The notes under the pieces were generated by a model that saw only the letters and a program-made list of their open reading frames with translations, did no database searches and was not told the DNA's origin. Shown here piece after piece: positions 45,335 through 52,414 of a stretch of DNA of 61,438 nucleotides. How positions within the stretch are numbered: position 1 is the stretch's first letter; every line of letters begins with the position of its first letter. This DNA comes from an uncultured bacterium (GTDB taxonomy: Bacteria > Patescibacteriota > Andersenbacteria > UBA10190 > CAIZMI01): the NCBI GenBank assembly GCA_903934015.1, contig CAIZMI010000003.1, positions 1 through 61,438 on the forward strand. The letters run 5' to 3'. The position numbers were made by a program, and so were the translations under genes.

Positions 45335-45754
45335 GTTGCTTCCCTCATGATTCTGAAACTCTAATATTTAATATATCGAACAAAGTGGCACCCAGGCAAG
45401 GCACGATTCTTTCACGCGCAATCACTCGCGCGGATCCTCTAGTATTTTTAAGTGAGGCACAAGAATGGCGCAACACTTGCCTGGGTTACCACCCGCAACA
45501 GATAGACAGAAATTGTTTCTTGTCCTCTGTTGCGTCTAAAATACCATCAGATTTGATGAGGAAATCAATTTCATAAAAAGGATAATATTCCCTTTTCAAA
45601 TCCAACGGTATTTCGATATATTGTTTGAAATGAGCAATCGATATGTCCTTATTGCATCGTCAAACCCTCCTGACATGTTGGACAGTGGCGGTACTGTGGA
45701 GGGACAGCACCGCCGCCGTCAAACGCCTCTAAAAAGGCCTTTTACGAAGCAACA
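45335..45754 (-). ncRNA. Candidate large structured non-coding RNA
   Basis: The predicted +1 (about 45752) of a good promoter coincides with GTTGCTTC, which pairs with GAAGCAAC about 410 nt downstream (45342-45335) and would close the molecule. Inside are strong helices: GGCGGT-CTGT/ACAG-ACCGCC (45687-45714), CGCAACAGA/TCTGTTGCG with an inner stem (45494-45534), ACCCAGGCAAG/CTTGCCTGGGT (45390-45486) with ATTCTT/AAGAAT and CGCGC/GCGCG inside, and several AT-rich hairpins. There is no long ORF on the minus strand. A UUCG-capped hairpin (45303-45333) and the terminator follow. Size and closed ends resemble RNase P or tmRNA, but I did not find their invariant motifs. Identity unknown. Confidence 0.6.
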
Positions 45755-45758
45755 TAGA

Positions 45759-45787
45759 AGCATAGTATAAGGGCCAATTATTGTCAA
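45759..45787 (-). promoter_or_regulatory. Promoter of the candidate structured RNA
   Basis: On the minus strand a consensus TTGACA (45787-45782), exactly 17 bases, then TATGCT (45764-45759). Start expected near 45752, at the first base of the closing helix. Confidence 0.75.
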
Positions 45788-45868
45788 TAGTGGTTGAATG
45801 TTGCTCATGGTTCGAGAAAATTTGTTTGTATCAGCAAAATTTTGCCGTCGTGTTGTGAACTTCGCGCT

Positions 45869-45904
45869 TTAGGTCCTACCTTTGCAAAGGTTGGACCTAA
45901 AGAC
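45869..45904. repeat. GGTCC-type palindromic repeat, copy 2
   Basis: A 36-bp near-perfect palindrome, CTTTAGGTCC-T-ACCTTTG followed by CAAAGGT-T-GGACCTAAAG, with a single mismatched position. Related to the copies at 39354 and in grpE. Confidence 0.75.
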
Positions 45905-46007
45905 ATCACAAAAAAACGTATAACATTAAACAGTTTTGTCTGATGTTTATTAGATTCTTTTACTGTGCTTTAAACATCAATATTGATTTTAATCCTGGCA
46001 ACTTTTA

Positions 46008-47045
46008 TTAATTATGCTCTTTTCTGATTGATAGATAGATGTCTAAAAGCGCAAAAAGAAGACTAACCACTAATGGTCCAAGGACAAAGCCGAGTGGTCC
46101 AAAAAAACCAATTCCGCCCAATATGGAGAGCAAAATAATAAACGGATGAATATTGACGCCTTTTTCAATAAATTTTGGACCTAAAAAATTATCGATTAAC
46201 CCAACCGCCAATATTGCCCAAAAAAGTAACCCAACCGATGCCCATAATTGCCCCGTTAAGAAGAGAAACAATATTGCCGGCACTAAAACCATCGCGGTTC
46301 CGACTCCCGGAATGAGGGCGGATACCGCTGCTGTGCTACCCCATAGCGTTGGGTTTGGTATGCCAAAAATTGCAAAGCCAATTGAGGTTAAAATACCTTG
46401 AATCACGGCTACGACAAGTGTTCCACGCACTACCGAATTTACTGCTTGAATCAACTTTTTTGCGATTGTTTCGTCGTGTGCGTCATGAAGTGGGCTGATT
46501 GAAATTATTGCGCTCTTAAGTTTTTGTCCGTCTTTGAATGAATAATAAAGCGCTACAAGGAAAATAAATGAACTTAGAAGCAAATTTGCGATATTTGAAA
46601 ACACCGGACCCAGGTGTTGCAGTATCCAAGTTAATCCTTGTTTTAAATATTGGTTAAAATCGATATTAAGATCAATGCTAAAAGAAAAGTAATTCTTAAC
46701 AACATCAATAGTTTTCTCGGCGATAGTTGAAAGAATGGTGGTATTATTTCCTGTAACAAGGGTGGAATAAAGTCCTGATGCTTCATAGACGATATTGATT
46801 CCCACAAAAATAAGTGGTGCCACCGCTATTACCAACACGAATAAAGTTGTAATAAATGCCGCTATTCCCGCCTTATTGCGTGTGGTTCTTAGTATTGCTC
46901 GATGTACGGGAGCAAAGACAATTGCAAAAATAATCGCCAAAATTACAGCGGGGAAAAAAGGCTTAAAAATAAAGAAACTAATCGCCGTGGCAATTACAAC
47001 AAGTGCCAGTAGAAAATAGAGTTCAGATTTTTTATGCGTAGTCAT
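46008..47045 (-). CDS. AI-2E-family transporter (PF01594)
   Basis: 345 residues with about seven membrane helices and the family's conserved segments: 'FFIFKPFFPAVILAIIFAIV', a central amphipathic region, 'ALIPGVGTAMVLVPAILFLF', 'LIDNFLGPKFIEKGVNIHPF', 'GPLVVSLLFALLDIY'. Family members have been linked to AI-2 export or to Na+(Li+)/H+ antiport, so the substrate is open. Upstream and downstream genes are not co-directed close by. Confidence 0.88.
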   Translation of the reverse strand: MTTHKKSELYFLLALVVIATAISFFIFKPFFPAVILAIIFAIVFAPVHRAILRTTRNKAGIAAFITTLFVLVIAVAPLIFVGINIVYEASGLYSTLVTGNNTTILSTIAEKTIDVVKNYFSFSIDLNIDFNQYLKQGLTWILQHLGPVFSNIANLLLSSFIFLVALYYSFKDGQKLKSAIISISPLHDAHDETIAKKLIQAVNSVVRGTLVVAVIQGILTSIGFAIFGIPNPTLWGSTAAVSALIPGVGTAMVLVPAILFLFLTGQLWASVGLLFWAILAVGLIDNFLGPKFIEKGVNIHPFIILLSILGGIGFFGPLGFVLGPLVVSLLFALLDIYLSIRKEHN

Positions 47046-47121
47046 GTGATGTAATCTATTAGTATTTTATAGTACTTTTTAATCAAAGACAATAAGCTGA
47101 GTTGTTTTAGAAAAGCACTAA

Positions 47122-48378
47122 TCAATTATTATTAATTATTGCGCGTGCCAATATTTTTTGTTTTGCTACTAAACCAAGTGCTGGTTTTACATTTTGCTCA
47201 AATCTTTGTCTTACAACATCATCAGGAATACCTCTTTTAGTCGTGTCGCGTACCAATTTGCGTCCTAAAATAGTCGCTTCTGACGCATCCATATACCACT
47301 TAAATGGTGTGTTAATTTGCGAGAGTAAATTAAGCGCATAAACCCCGGTAATAATAATTCTTCGCTTTACCCTAACTGGTTCTTGACCAACGCGACGACT
47401 CGTTTTCATGTCATAAACAGGCGCCATAATCTCCTCACCTTCTTGTGCTTTCAGGAGAGCCTCTAAATCAGATAAAATCCTAGCCTGATCTAACGCTTTT
47501 GGCACACTAAAATTCACTTCCCCATCTTCTCTTTGTTGTAATTCTGCACCACGATAATAGCAATCGAGACTTAAATGGGTGGTTGCGTCTTCTGCAAAAT
47601 TTAACTGATCAACCATTTTATCCTTTCCTGAACCGGTTGGGCCGGCAATTATAATAAAACAACGCTGAGTGGGATTGTTCAACTCCCATGCGATAATTTC
47701 ATTTGATAATTCCGCAACCGCATTGTCTATGGATTGATAGTGTTCGGTTGGTTTACCCCCTATTCGTTCTGGATTTAATCCAACAAATTCGTTTTGTGAA
47801 TATATTCCTATTCCTCTTTGCATATTATTTGAGTCGCTACTCTTAGCACAAAGAGTAATGTGTGGTGGTGGGGCTTCGAGATTTGTACCAAGAAGAGTGT
47901 TTAGTTTTTTATAAAACTGATTCATTCCAGGTAAAATAACCATTTGTATACAAGACACTCTTTCCTCTCCAACTGTCGTCTCCGATCCTTCTGGATCTGC
48001 GACATTTTCATATTTTTTTGAAACAAAATATCGGTCTTGATCAAAAACAAAATGCCAGTCAGTGCTATCAACAAGAAAGCGAATTTCGGAAAACATTTTT
48101 TGTCTTTCCTTGTTTGATAAGCTTTCCAGTGTTTTCCTTATTTCTCCCCCATTTTTCAGCCCCAAAACAGTGATATGGAATTCGTTTTTTAACTCAAGTT
48201 CATTTGCTTTAGAAAAATCATTAATGAAATCTAAATCAACCGCATCATTATCAATTTTAAGGATTAAACTAAAAGCATTTTCATCAAAAAGTATTTGTTC
48301 CGGAATCTTATAATCTTCTTGGTCAGTTGAATCTGATTCCTGTTGAAGATAATTGTTCGGCGAATATTCAGTGGTCAT
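47122..48378 (-). CDS. Fusion of a 2H phosphoesterase-like domain and a uridine-kinase-like P-loop domain
   Basis: 418 residues from ATG 48378. The N-terminal part (about 30-180) has two HxT motifs, FHITVLG (His68) and PHITLCA (His173), the signature of 2H phosphoesterases (LigT, CPDase). The C-terminal part (about 240-418) is a uridine kinase/PRK-like P-loop domain: Walker A AGPTGSGKD, 'LSLDCYYRG', 'NFSVPKALDQARILSDLEAL', 'APVYDMKTSRRVG', 'RRIIITGVYAL', 'FEQNVKP'. The pair of activities (cyclic phosphodiester opening and phosphorylation) recalls RNA end-healing enzymes, but it could also be a nucleoside or nucleotide-salvage enzyme. I know of no established name for this fusion. Confidence 0.82.
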   Translation of the reverse strand: MTTEYSPNNYLQQESDSTDQEDYKIPEQILFDENAFSLILKIDNDAVDLDFINDFSKANELELKNEFHITVLGLKNGGEIRKTLESLSNKERQKMFSEIRFLVDSTDWHFVFDQDRYFVSKKYENVADPEGSETTVGEERVSCIQMVILPGMNQFYKKLNTLLGTNLEAPPPHITLCAKSSDSNNMQRGIGIYSQNEFVGLNPERIGGKPTEHYQSIDNAVAELSNEIIAWELNNPTQRCFIIIAGPTGSGKDKMVDQLNFAEDATTHLSLDCYYRGAELQQREDGEVNFSVPKALDQARILSDLEALLKAQEGEEIMAPVYDMKTSRRVGQEPVRVKRRIIITGVYALNLLSQINTPFKWYMDASEATILGRKLVRDTTKRGIPDDVVRQRFEQNVKPALGLVAKQKILARAIINNN

Positions 48379-48465
48379 GTGTAATAGTTTATTCTGCCTA
48401 TCAGCAGTCGGCAACAATATAAATACTGGGAGTACAAATTTTCATAAAATAATTAGAGTGATGAT

Positions 48466-48758
48466 CCCACCAAGAATCGGCCTCAAAATATGCAATTTAA
48501 ATTGCATATTTCTGGCCACCGAAAAGCGGTTTCGCATCGGCGAAACAACGCTTTTCGTTCGATTCTTGATACGAGCCAATAAATTGGCTCGCTGTGGGTG
48601 CTATTTAAATATATCAAACCCGTAAAGCGAAGTTTGGTTGCTCCGAGACTCCGCGTCATTGGACGCGCAAGTCTCGGAGTTCTTCGATTCTTGTGCAAAA
48701 CGACTCAACATCCCGTTGAGTCGTTTTGTGTACATTATGTAGTTTCGCAAAGCGAAAC
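48466..48758. repeat. tRNA T-arm fragments interleaved with perfect hairpins
   Basis: Minus-strand CGATTCTTGGTGGG (48479-48466) equals the T-arm/acceptor part of the tRNA-Lys below. TTCGATTCTTG recurs on the plus strand at 48558-48568 and 48683-48693. Between them lie perfect inverted repeats: 13-bp arms at 48486-48511, GAAAAGCG/CGCTTTTC (48521-48556), CGAGCCAAT/ATTGGCTCG (48572-48591), CTCCGAGACT/AGTCTCGGAG (48641-48679), AAAACGACTCAAC/GTTGAGTCGTTTT (48697-48727) and GTTTCGC/GCGAAAC (48742-48758). There is no ORF support. The region looks like shattered tRNA copies carrying palindromic insertions. Confidence 0.7.
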
Positions 48759-48768
48759 AAATCTCGAG

Positions 48769-48841
48769 TGCGCCCACCAAGAATCGAACTTGGAACCGTT
48801 GGCTTAAAAGGCCACTGCTCTACCAATTGAGCTATAGGCGC
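48769..48841 (-). tRNA. tRNA-Lys (UUU)
   Basis: 73 nt. The acceptor GCGCCTA/TGGGCGC (one G-U) plus A73, D-arm GCTC/GAGC, anticodon loop CTTTTAA (anticodon TTT), and T-arm CCAAG-TTCGATT-CTTGG are all complete. The anticodon stem has a G27-A43 mismatch. CCA is not encoded. A TATAAT box lies at 48860-48855, 13 bases upstream, so it is probably expressed. Confidence 0.93.
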
Positions 48842-48868
48842 ATGCTTGGTAATTATTATACTACTTGG

Positions 48869-49028
48869 AATCGCCCGCTATGTCAGCGGGCGCCCGCCGC
48901 GCTGGCGGGCGAACTTGGAACCCCAGAAGTAGAATTGCTGAAGCAATACACTTCTGGGCAGGCGTTGGCTTAAAAGGTTTGCCCGCTGTGTTAGCGGGCC
49001 ACTGCTCTACCAATTGAGCTATAGGCGC
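48869..49028 (-). pseudogene. tRNA-Lys copy interrupted by three palindromic insertions
   Basis: Segments identical to the intact tRNA-Lys appear in order: GCGCCTATAGCTCAATTGGT… to CAGTGG (49028-48999), CCTTTTAAGCCAACG (48977-48963), GGTTCCAAGTTCG (48922-48911 region) and ATT. Between them are 21, about 40 and about 38 extra bases, in the anticodon stem, variable region and T-loop. Each insert is a palindrome or palindrome pair (GCCCGCTGTGTTAGCGGGC; CCAGAAGT…ACTTCTGG; GCCCGCTATGTCAGCGGGC with GCCCGCCGCGCTGGCGGGC). The T-stem 3' strand and acceptor are lost, so it should not be a working tRNA. Confidence 0.85.
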
Positions 49029-49106
49029 GAACCTATTGAGATACTACAAAATATTTGTAAATCTCACTCCGTATTTAACACCAGATTATCGAAATTGGCA
49101 ATAAAA

Positions 49107-50129
49107 CTACCGATATCTTCCAACTATTGGTCCTGTTCGCGTACTTTTAGGCAGTGAATCAGGAAGTGTTTCAAGTAGTATTTTTTCTACGTCATCAAGT
49201 TGCAGGCTGGTCGGCGGAACACTATCGGATGCCGCTGCGCCACCATTTTGCAAGGTATTGGCAGCAGTATCGTAATACCACTCTTTAACAGCGTCGAGAC
49301 GACCGGTTTTTTCCAATTCCTGCTCAGTTGCTTCTAGTTCAATCCCCTTTTTAAGTGCTTCATCTTCACGAATTCGACGAATTGTAGCCCGAAAATCAAC
49401 GCGTGGCTTACGATCCTTGGTAATAACATTGATGTGGCCTGTCGAACGACGAACAACAACAATATCTGCTCTCACATCCTCAACAGCTCGCAAAAAACCT
49501 GCCATTGTAACGGAATCAGTTTCAATCATCACAACGTTTAAATCCTCACTGCCGGCACACATTTTCTTCACTGTCGCTTTCCCGGTTTTTTTCAATTCTT
49601 CGAATTCCATTGGCATCAAAACAGTACGCGTGTATTGCTCAAAATAATGTGCCTGAAACAATCGCTTAACGATATCAATTACGTAATCTGGGTGACCTGG
49701 ATAAGCTTTTACGAGATTCAATATCAAGGCAGGCAAACCAAACATACGATCGATAACATCTTTTGAAACAATTCCTCGACCCTCTAGGTCATCACGCTTG
49801 ACAAATGTTAGGAGTTTCTTCAGTGCTGGCATCTCGTCAATCTTCAAATATTTTGCAACAAGCGTAGAAGCGCAATCTGTTTTAACCGCGTCATGATTAT
49901 CATGGTGATGATGATCAAACTTCCCTTCACCCATATCAACTAGCAAAAAACCTTCTTTTTCCATCTCATCCGCCGTTTTCCCTTCCGGTTCCCTATCCCA
50001 TAATTCTATTTTTGCATCTTTTATGCCCGGAAAAAATTCTTCGCCAAATTCCTGCAACAAAAAAACCGCGCAAATATTGTCGGTGTGTAATCTTCGATAA
50101 ATGGCGATTGTGTGTATTGGTGTTGGCAT
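49107..50129 (-). CDS. DHH/MYG1-like metal-dependent phosphoesterase family protein
   Basis: 340 residues. N-terminal 'HTDNICAVFLLQEFG' (HxD), then 'LLVDMGEGKFDHHHHDNHDA' with the DHH-type metal cluster, 'CASTLVAKYLKI', 'LLTFVKRDDLEGRG'. The C-terminal domain has 'NVVMIETDSVTMAGFL', 'ADIVVVRRSTGHINVI' and ends 'WYYDTAANTLQNGG … VPPTSLQLDDVEKIL'. This layout (metal-binding N-domain, substrate-binding C-domain) fits DHH/MYG1-type phosphoesterases; the substrate is unknown. The next gene upstream on the same strand looks like a GC-rich divergent homologue. Confidence 0.72.
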   Translation of the reverse strand: MPTPIHTIAIYRRLHTDNICAVFLLQEFGEEFFPGIKDAKIELWDREPEGKTADEMEKEGFLLVDMGEGKFDHHHHDNHDAVKTDCASTLVAKYLKIDEMPALKKLLTFVKRDDLEGRGIVSKDVIDRMFGLPALILNLVKAYPGHPDYVIDIVKRLFQAHYFEQYTRTVLMPMEFEELKKTGKATVKKMCAGSEDLNVVMIETDSVTMAGFLRAVEDVRADIVVVRRSTGHINVITKDRKPRVDFRATIRRIREDEALKKGIELEATEQELEKTGRLDAVKEWYYDTAANTLQNGGAAASDSVPPTSLQLDDVEKILLETLPDSLPKSTRTGPIVGRYR

Positions 50130-50186
50130 GGACTAATAATAAGCTTCAATTGGAAATAATAGAAATCGATCACAATAAAAATTGTG

Positions 50187-50300
50187 GTCGTTGCGAGCCA
50201 TCGACAATTCGTGAGAATTGGCGAGGCGCGGCAACCCCCTCAGTATTCAGATACTGGAGATTGCTTCGCCTCCGCCCACTGGCGGATGGCTCGCAATGAC
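50187..50300. repeat. 114-bp inverted-repeat element (GTCATTGCGAGCC type)
   Basis: The ends GTCGTTGCGAGCCATC (50187-50202) and GATGGCTCGCAATGAC (50285-50300) are inverted repeats with one mismatch. The interior holds CAATTC/GAATTG, CAGTAT/ATACTG and TCCGCCcactGGCGGA hairpins. Ends of the type GTCATTGCGAGCC are common in dispersed repeats of many bacteria. No target duplication or ORF is seen. Confidence 0.65.
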
Positions 50301-50312
50301 GTACTTTTTTCG

Positions 50313-50371
50313 CAAAAAAAATCGCCCGAGAAGTGATCGAGTGGAACATCCACTGACACTTCTCGGGCTAG
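50313..50371 (-). terminator. Strong terminator of the GC-rich gene
   Basis: The 12-bp stem GCCCGAGAAGTG/CACTTCTCGGGC is followed on the minus strand by a run of eight T. It lies about 30 bases after the stop of the GC-rich gene. Confidence 0.88.
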
Positions 50372-50399
50372 GTTAAAGAACGGGGTAAAGCGCTGCGGC

Positions 50400-51413
50400 C
50401 TAGCGCTGGCTTTCGGGGAGCCAGTGCTTGTAATTCTGCTGGATGAGATCCAGCAGTTCCGATTCGCGGATCCGCGTCGGAGCCACGGCCCGACTCGCCG
50501 AGCCGTTGTGGATCTGCGGACTCGACGGTCGCTGGTCCAGGAACCACAAATTCGGTTCTCGAGCCACCAAAGCTCCCTGGAGCTTTTCGAAGCTTTGCGG
50601 CCCGTTGCACTGGATCGTCACGTTTCCCTTGCGATTACGGATCACAAGGACTCCAACGCGACGATTCTGTTTCCAGTAGGCACGCGCAACTTCGACATCG
50701 TCCGTGACGATCAGGTGACACGCCATCGTCTTGCCAGACTCGACGACGCCAACGAAGAATATTCGATTTGGCCGAATTTTTCCTGCCTTCTCGAACACCG
50801 CCTGCCGGTGTCTTTTGACTTTCTTGAACTGGTCGTCGAGAACATCGATGAGCTCTTCATCACTGACACCCGCCAGCTCGAGCATCCGCTCGAAGCTAGT
50901 CATGGAAAACGGGTTTTCCATGGCCTCGACTTGATTCAGCGCCTTGGCGCAGGCGTCGAAATACGTTTCGACACACTGCATGAGCAAGGTGACGACCCAG
51001 ATTCGATACTCGCGCGGCGGCAGATTCCGCGGGACCTCGTACAACCCACGGATGAGATCAACGATACTGCGGTTACCATCTTTCAGGCAACCGGTTCGAT
51101 TGTTCACTTCCAGCAGGTGAACAAGGAGTTCGATGCCGGGCAGGTTTTCATTTGTGAGACCTGCGTCCCGGGCCACGCGCTCCGTCGCGCTACCGAGATC
51201 CTCGATGCGGTTGTACGGTGACCGAACGTCGACGTCAATAGCGTCCTTCGGGACGCCATCCTCGTCTTCGAAGCAGATCCGATAGTCATCGGACGAAACT
51301 TCCGGGCCGAACTTGACGTAGATTGCGCACCACAGGGCGCACAACTTGTCCCACGTCAAGGTTTTCGGAACTAGAAACGAAACAACTGTGCTAACGGCGG
51401 TGGCTGCGGACAT
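50400..51413 (-). CDS. GC-rich gene; divergent homologue of the DHH-like protein without its metal motif
   Basis: 337 residues, with codons strongly biased to G/C at third positions, unlike every neighbour. By eye it lines up along its length with the 49107-50129 product: 'WDKLCALWCAIYVKFG' against 'TDNICAVFLLQEFG'; 'GSATERVARDAGL' against 'CASTLVAKYLKI'; 'FVGVVESGKTMACHLIV' against 'NVVMIETDSVTMAGFLR'; 'VGVLVIRNRKGNVTI' against 'ADIVVVRRSTGHINV'; 'NLWFLDQRPSSPQIHNGSAS' then 'APTRIRESELLDLI' against 'WYYDTAANTLQNGG' then 'PPTSLQLDDVEKIL'. Where the sister has FDHHHH this one has 'VRSPYN', so catalysis is unlikely. A GAGGA ribosome binding site stands eight bases before the ATG. Probably horizontally acquired. 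Confidence 0.65.
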   Translation of the reverse strand: MSAATAVSTVVSFLVPKTLTWDKLCALWCAIYVKFGPEVSSDDYRICFEDEDGVPKDAIDVDVRSPYNRIEDLGSATERVARDAGLTNENLPGIELLVHLLEVNNRTGCLKDGNRSIVDLIRGLYEVPRNLPPREYRIWVVTLLMQCVETYFDACAKALNQVEAMENPFSMTSFERMLELAGVSDEELIDVLDDQFKKVKRHRQAVFEKAGKIRPNRIFFVGVVESGKTMACHLIVTDDVEVARAYWKQNRRVGVLVIRNRKGNVTIQCNGPQSFEKLQGALVAREPNLWFLDQRPSSPQIHNGSASRAVAPTRIRESELLDLIQQNYKHWLPESQR

Positions 51414-51616
51414 GGTAAAATCCTCATTTCTACCCCCTTAAAAGGGGGTTTCTGTTGGTAAGGAACAAAAGCGAGACAAAAACGTCGCGCTCTTTCCGGG
51501 TAATCCTGCCAGTGTGGTAGAATCGCCTGGAAAGGGCTTTGGGCTTCCCACTTCGCCTATTGGCTACGCGGGACAAGCTATAAAATGGCTACAAAAAGAT
51601 CAAAATCAAGAGATAA

Positions 51617-51645
51617 GTATACTCCCGTTGACGGATTTTGTCAAT
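51617..51645 (-). promoter_or_regulatory. Consensus promoter with ~200-nt leader for the GC-rich gene
   Basis: Minus strand: TTGACA (51645-51640), 17 bases, TATACT (51622-51617). Transcription would start near 51610, about 200 nt before the ATG. The leader contains hairpins (CCCGC…GTGGG; ACCCCCTT-tt-AAGGGGGT just upstream of the ribosome binding site), which could regulate translation. The 51414-51745 gap otherwise holds only the palindrome at 51699. Confidence 0.75.
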
Positions 51646-51698
51646 GGTGCCGGTTTGTGGGATAATTAACACATATAAGGGTGTTTGTGACGCCGCGA

Positions 51699-51718
51699 GG
51701 GCGATTCATGAATCGCCC
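51699..51718. repeat. Perfect 20-bp palindrome, copy 2
   Basis: GGGCGATTCATGAATCGCCC, flanked by CTACA on the right. It differs from copy 1 (10594-10613) by one compensated base pair. Confidence 0.8.
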
Positions 51719-51745
51719 CTACACGACCAATATTAATAAACCAAC

Positions 51746-52393
51746 ATGCAACAAAAAACTAAGCGCTTCGCTTTATTCACCACTATCTTGTCGGCAATTA
51801 TTGTCGCGGTTTTTTGTCTGGCTTACCTTACTGCCAACGCGTCTAATCGCTATAATTTTTCCGGACAAGGAATCGTGAGTGAAAATAATTTAAACGAAAA
51901 ATATATTCGTATCTCGTTTAAACAAATTTCCAAGCAAGCTGTAAGTTTGGCCGGCACGGAACCGGTTACAATCCGTGTGAATCAGGCGAAGGTATATATG
52001 CCAAATGCTGCGGGTGTATTATTAAAGTTCAATCAAGACAAAATTGGGGTCGGCACACTGGTTACAGTTTACGGTGCCGTTAAGTCGGACAACACTTTTT
52101 CCGCCAGCAAAGTGACAATTGTCCCGCGTAAATTTAAAATTCGTGGCAAATTAATTGCCATGCGAAAAGACTCCCATGTTTTTACCGTTGATGTTTCCGC
52201 AAGCACCTATCAACCGACAAAATATGCTGGCAAATCTCTCGAAATTTTATATACGGATAAAACGACAGTGACCCAATCGGGTGGAAAAAAAGATATCGCA
52301 AAAGTTGAGCCTTTGAATCAGCGTGTGATTATTAATGGAAATATTGTGGGAGACGATGTGTTTGAGGCAGTTCAACTCAATGATCCACTGTGA
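51746..52393 (+). CDS. Exported protein with DUF5666-like beta domains
   Basis: 215 residues: a signal/anchor (about 10-32), then two OB-like beta domains. The first contains 'GVGTLVTVYGAVKSDNTFSA' then 'SKVTIV', typical of DUF5666; the second is 'RKFKIRGKLIAMRKDSHVFT' through to 'RVIINGNIVGDDVFEAVQL'. Function unknown; probably extracytoplasmic and anchored. Copy B of the AT-rich repeat follows. Confidence 0.72.
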   Translation: MQQKTKRFALFTTILSAIIVAVFCLAYLTANASNRYNFSGQGIVSENNLNEKYIRISFKQISKQAVSLAGTEPVTIRVNQAKVYMPNAAGVLLKFNQDKIGVGTLVTVYGAVKSDNTFSASKVTIVPRKFKIRGKLIAMRKDSHVFTVDVSASTYQPTKYAGKSLEILYTDKTTVTQSGGKKDIAKVEPLNQRVIINGNIVGDDVFEAVQLNDPL

Positions 52394-52414
52394 TAAAAAA
52401 TATTGTCCTAAAAA

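Noticed and set aside
45098-45560. T-box riboswitch upstream of aspS
   Set aside because: A GGGTGGTAACC stretch resembles the T-box core, but it lies far from the terminator and cannot form the usual antiterminator; aspS also has its own promoter downstream.
45385-45576. 63-residue plus-strand ORF
   Set aside because: It lies inside long perfect inverted repeats, has no ribosome binding site and no protein-like pattern; the region is better read as structured RNA on the minus strand.
45335-45754. Call as RNase P RNA or tmRNA
   Set aside because: The size and closing helix fit, but I could not find the invariant P4 (GAGGAAAGUC-like) and ACAGAA segments of RNase P, nor the tRNA-like 5' end, tag ORF and T-arm of tmRNA.
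48483-48698. 71-residue minus-strand ORF
   Set aside because: Reads through several perfect hairpins and tRNA fragments; no start signal or motif.
48869-49028. Functional intron-containing or split tRNA
   Set aside because: The T-stem 3' strand and the acceptor 3' half are missing, and an intact copy lies beside it.
50424-51221. 265-residue plus-strand ORF opposite the GC-rich gene
   Set aside because: An antisense artefact of GC-rich codons. The promoter, ribosome binding site, terminator and homology all support the minus strand.
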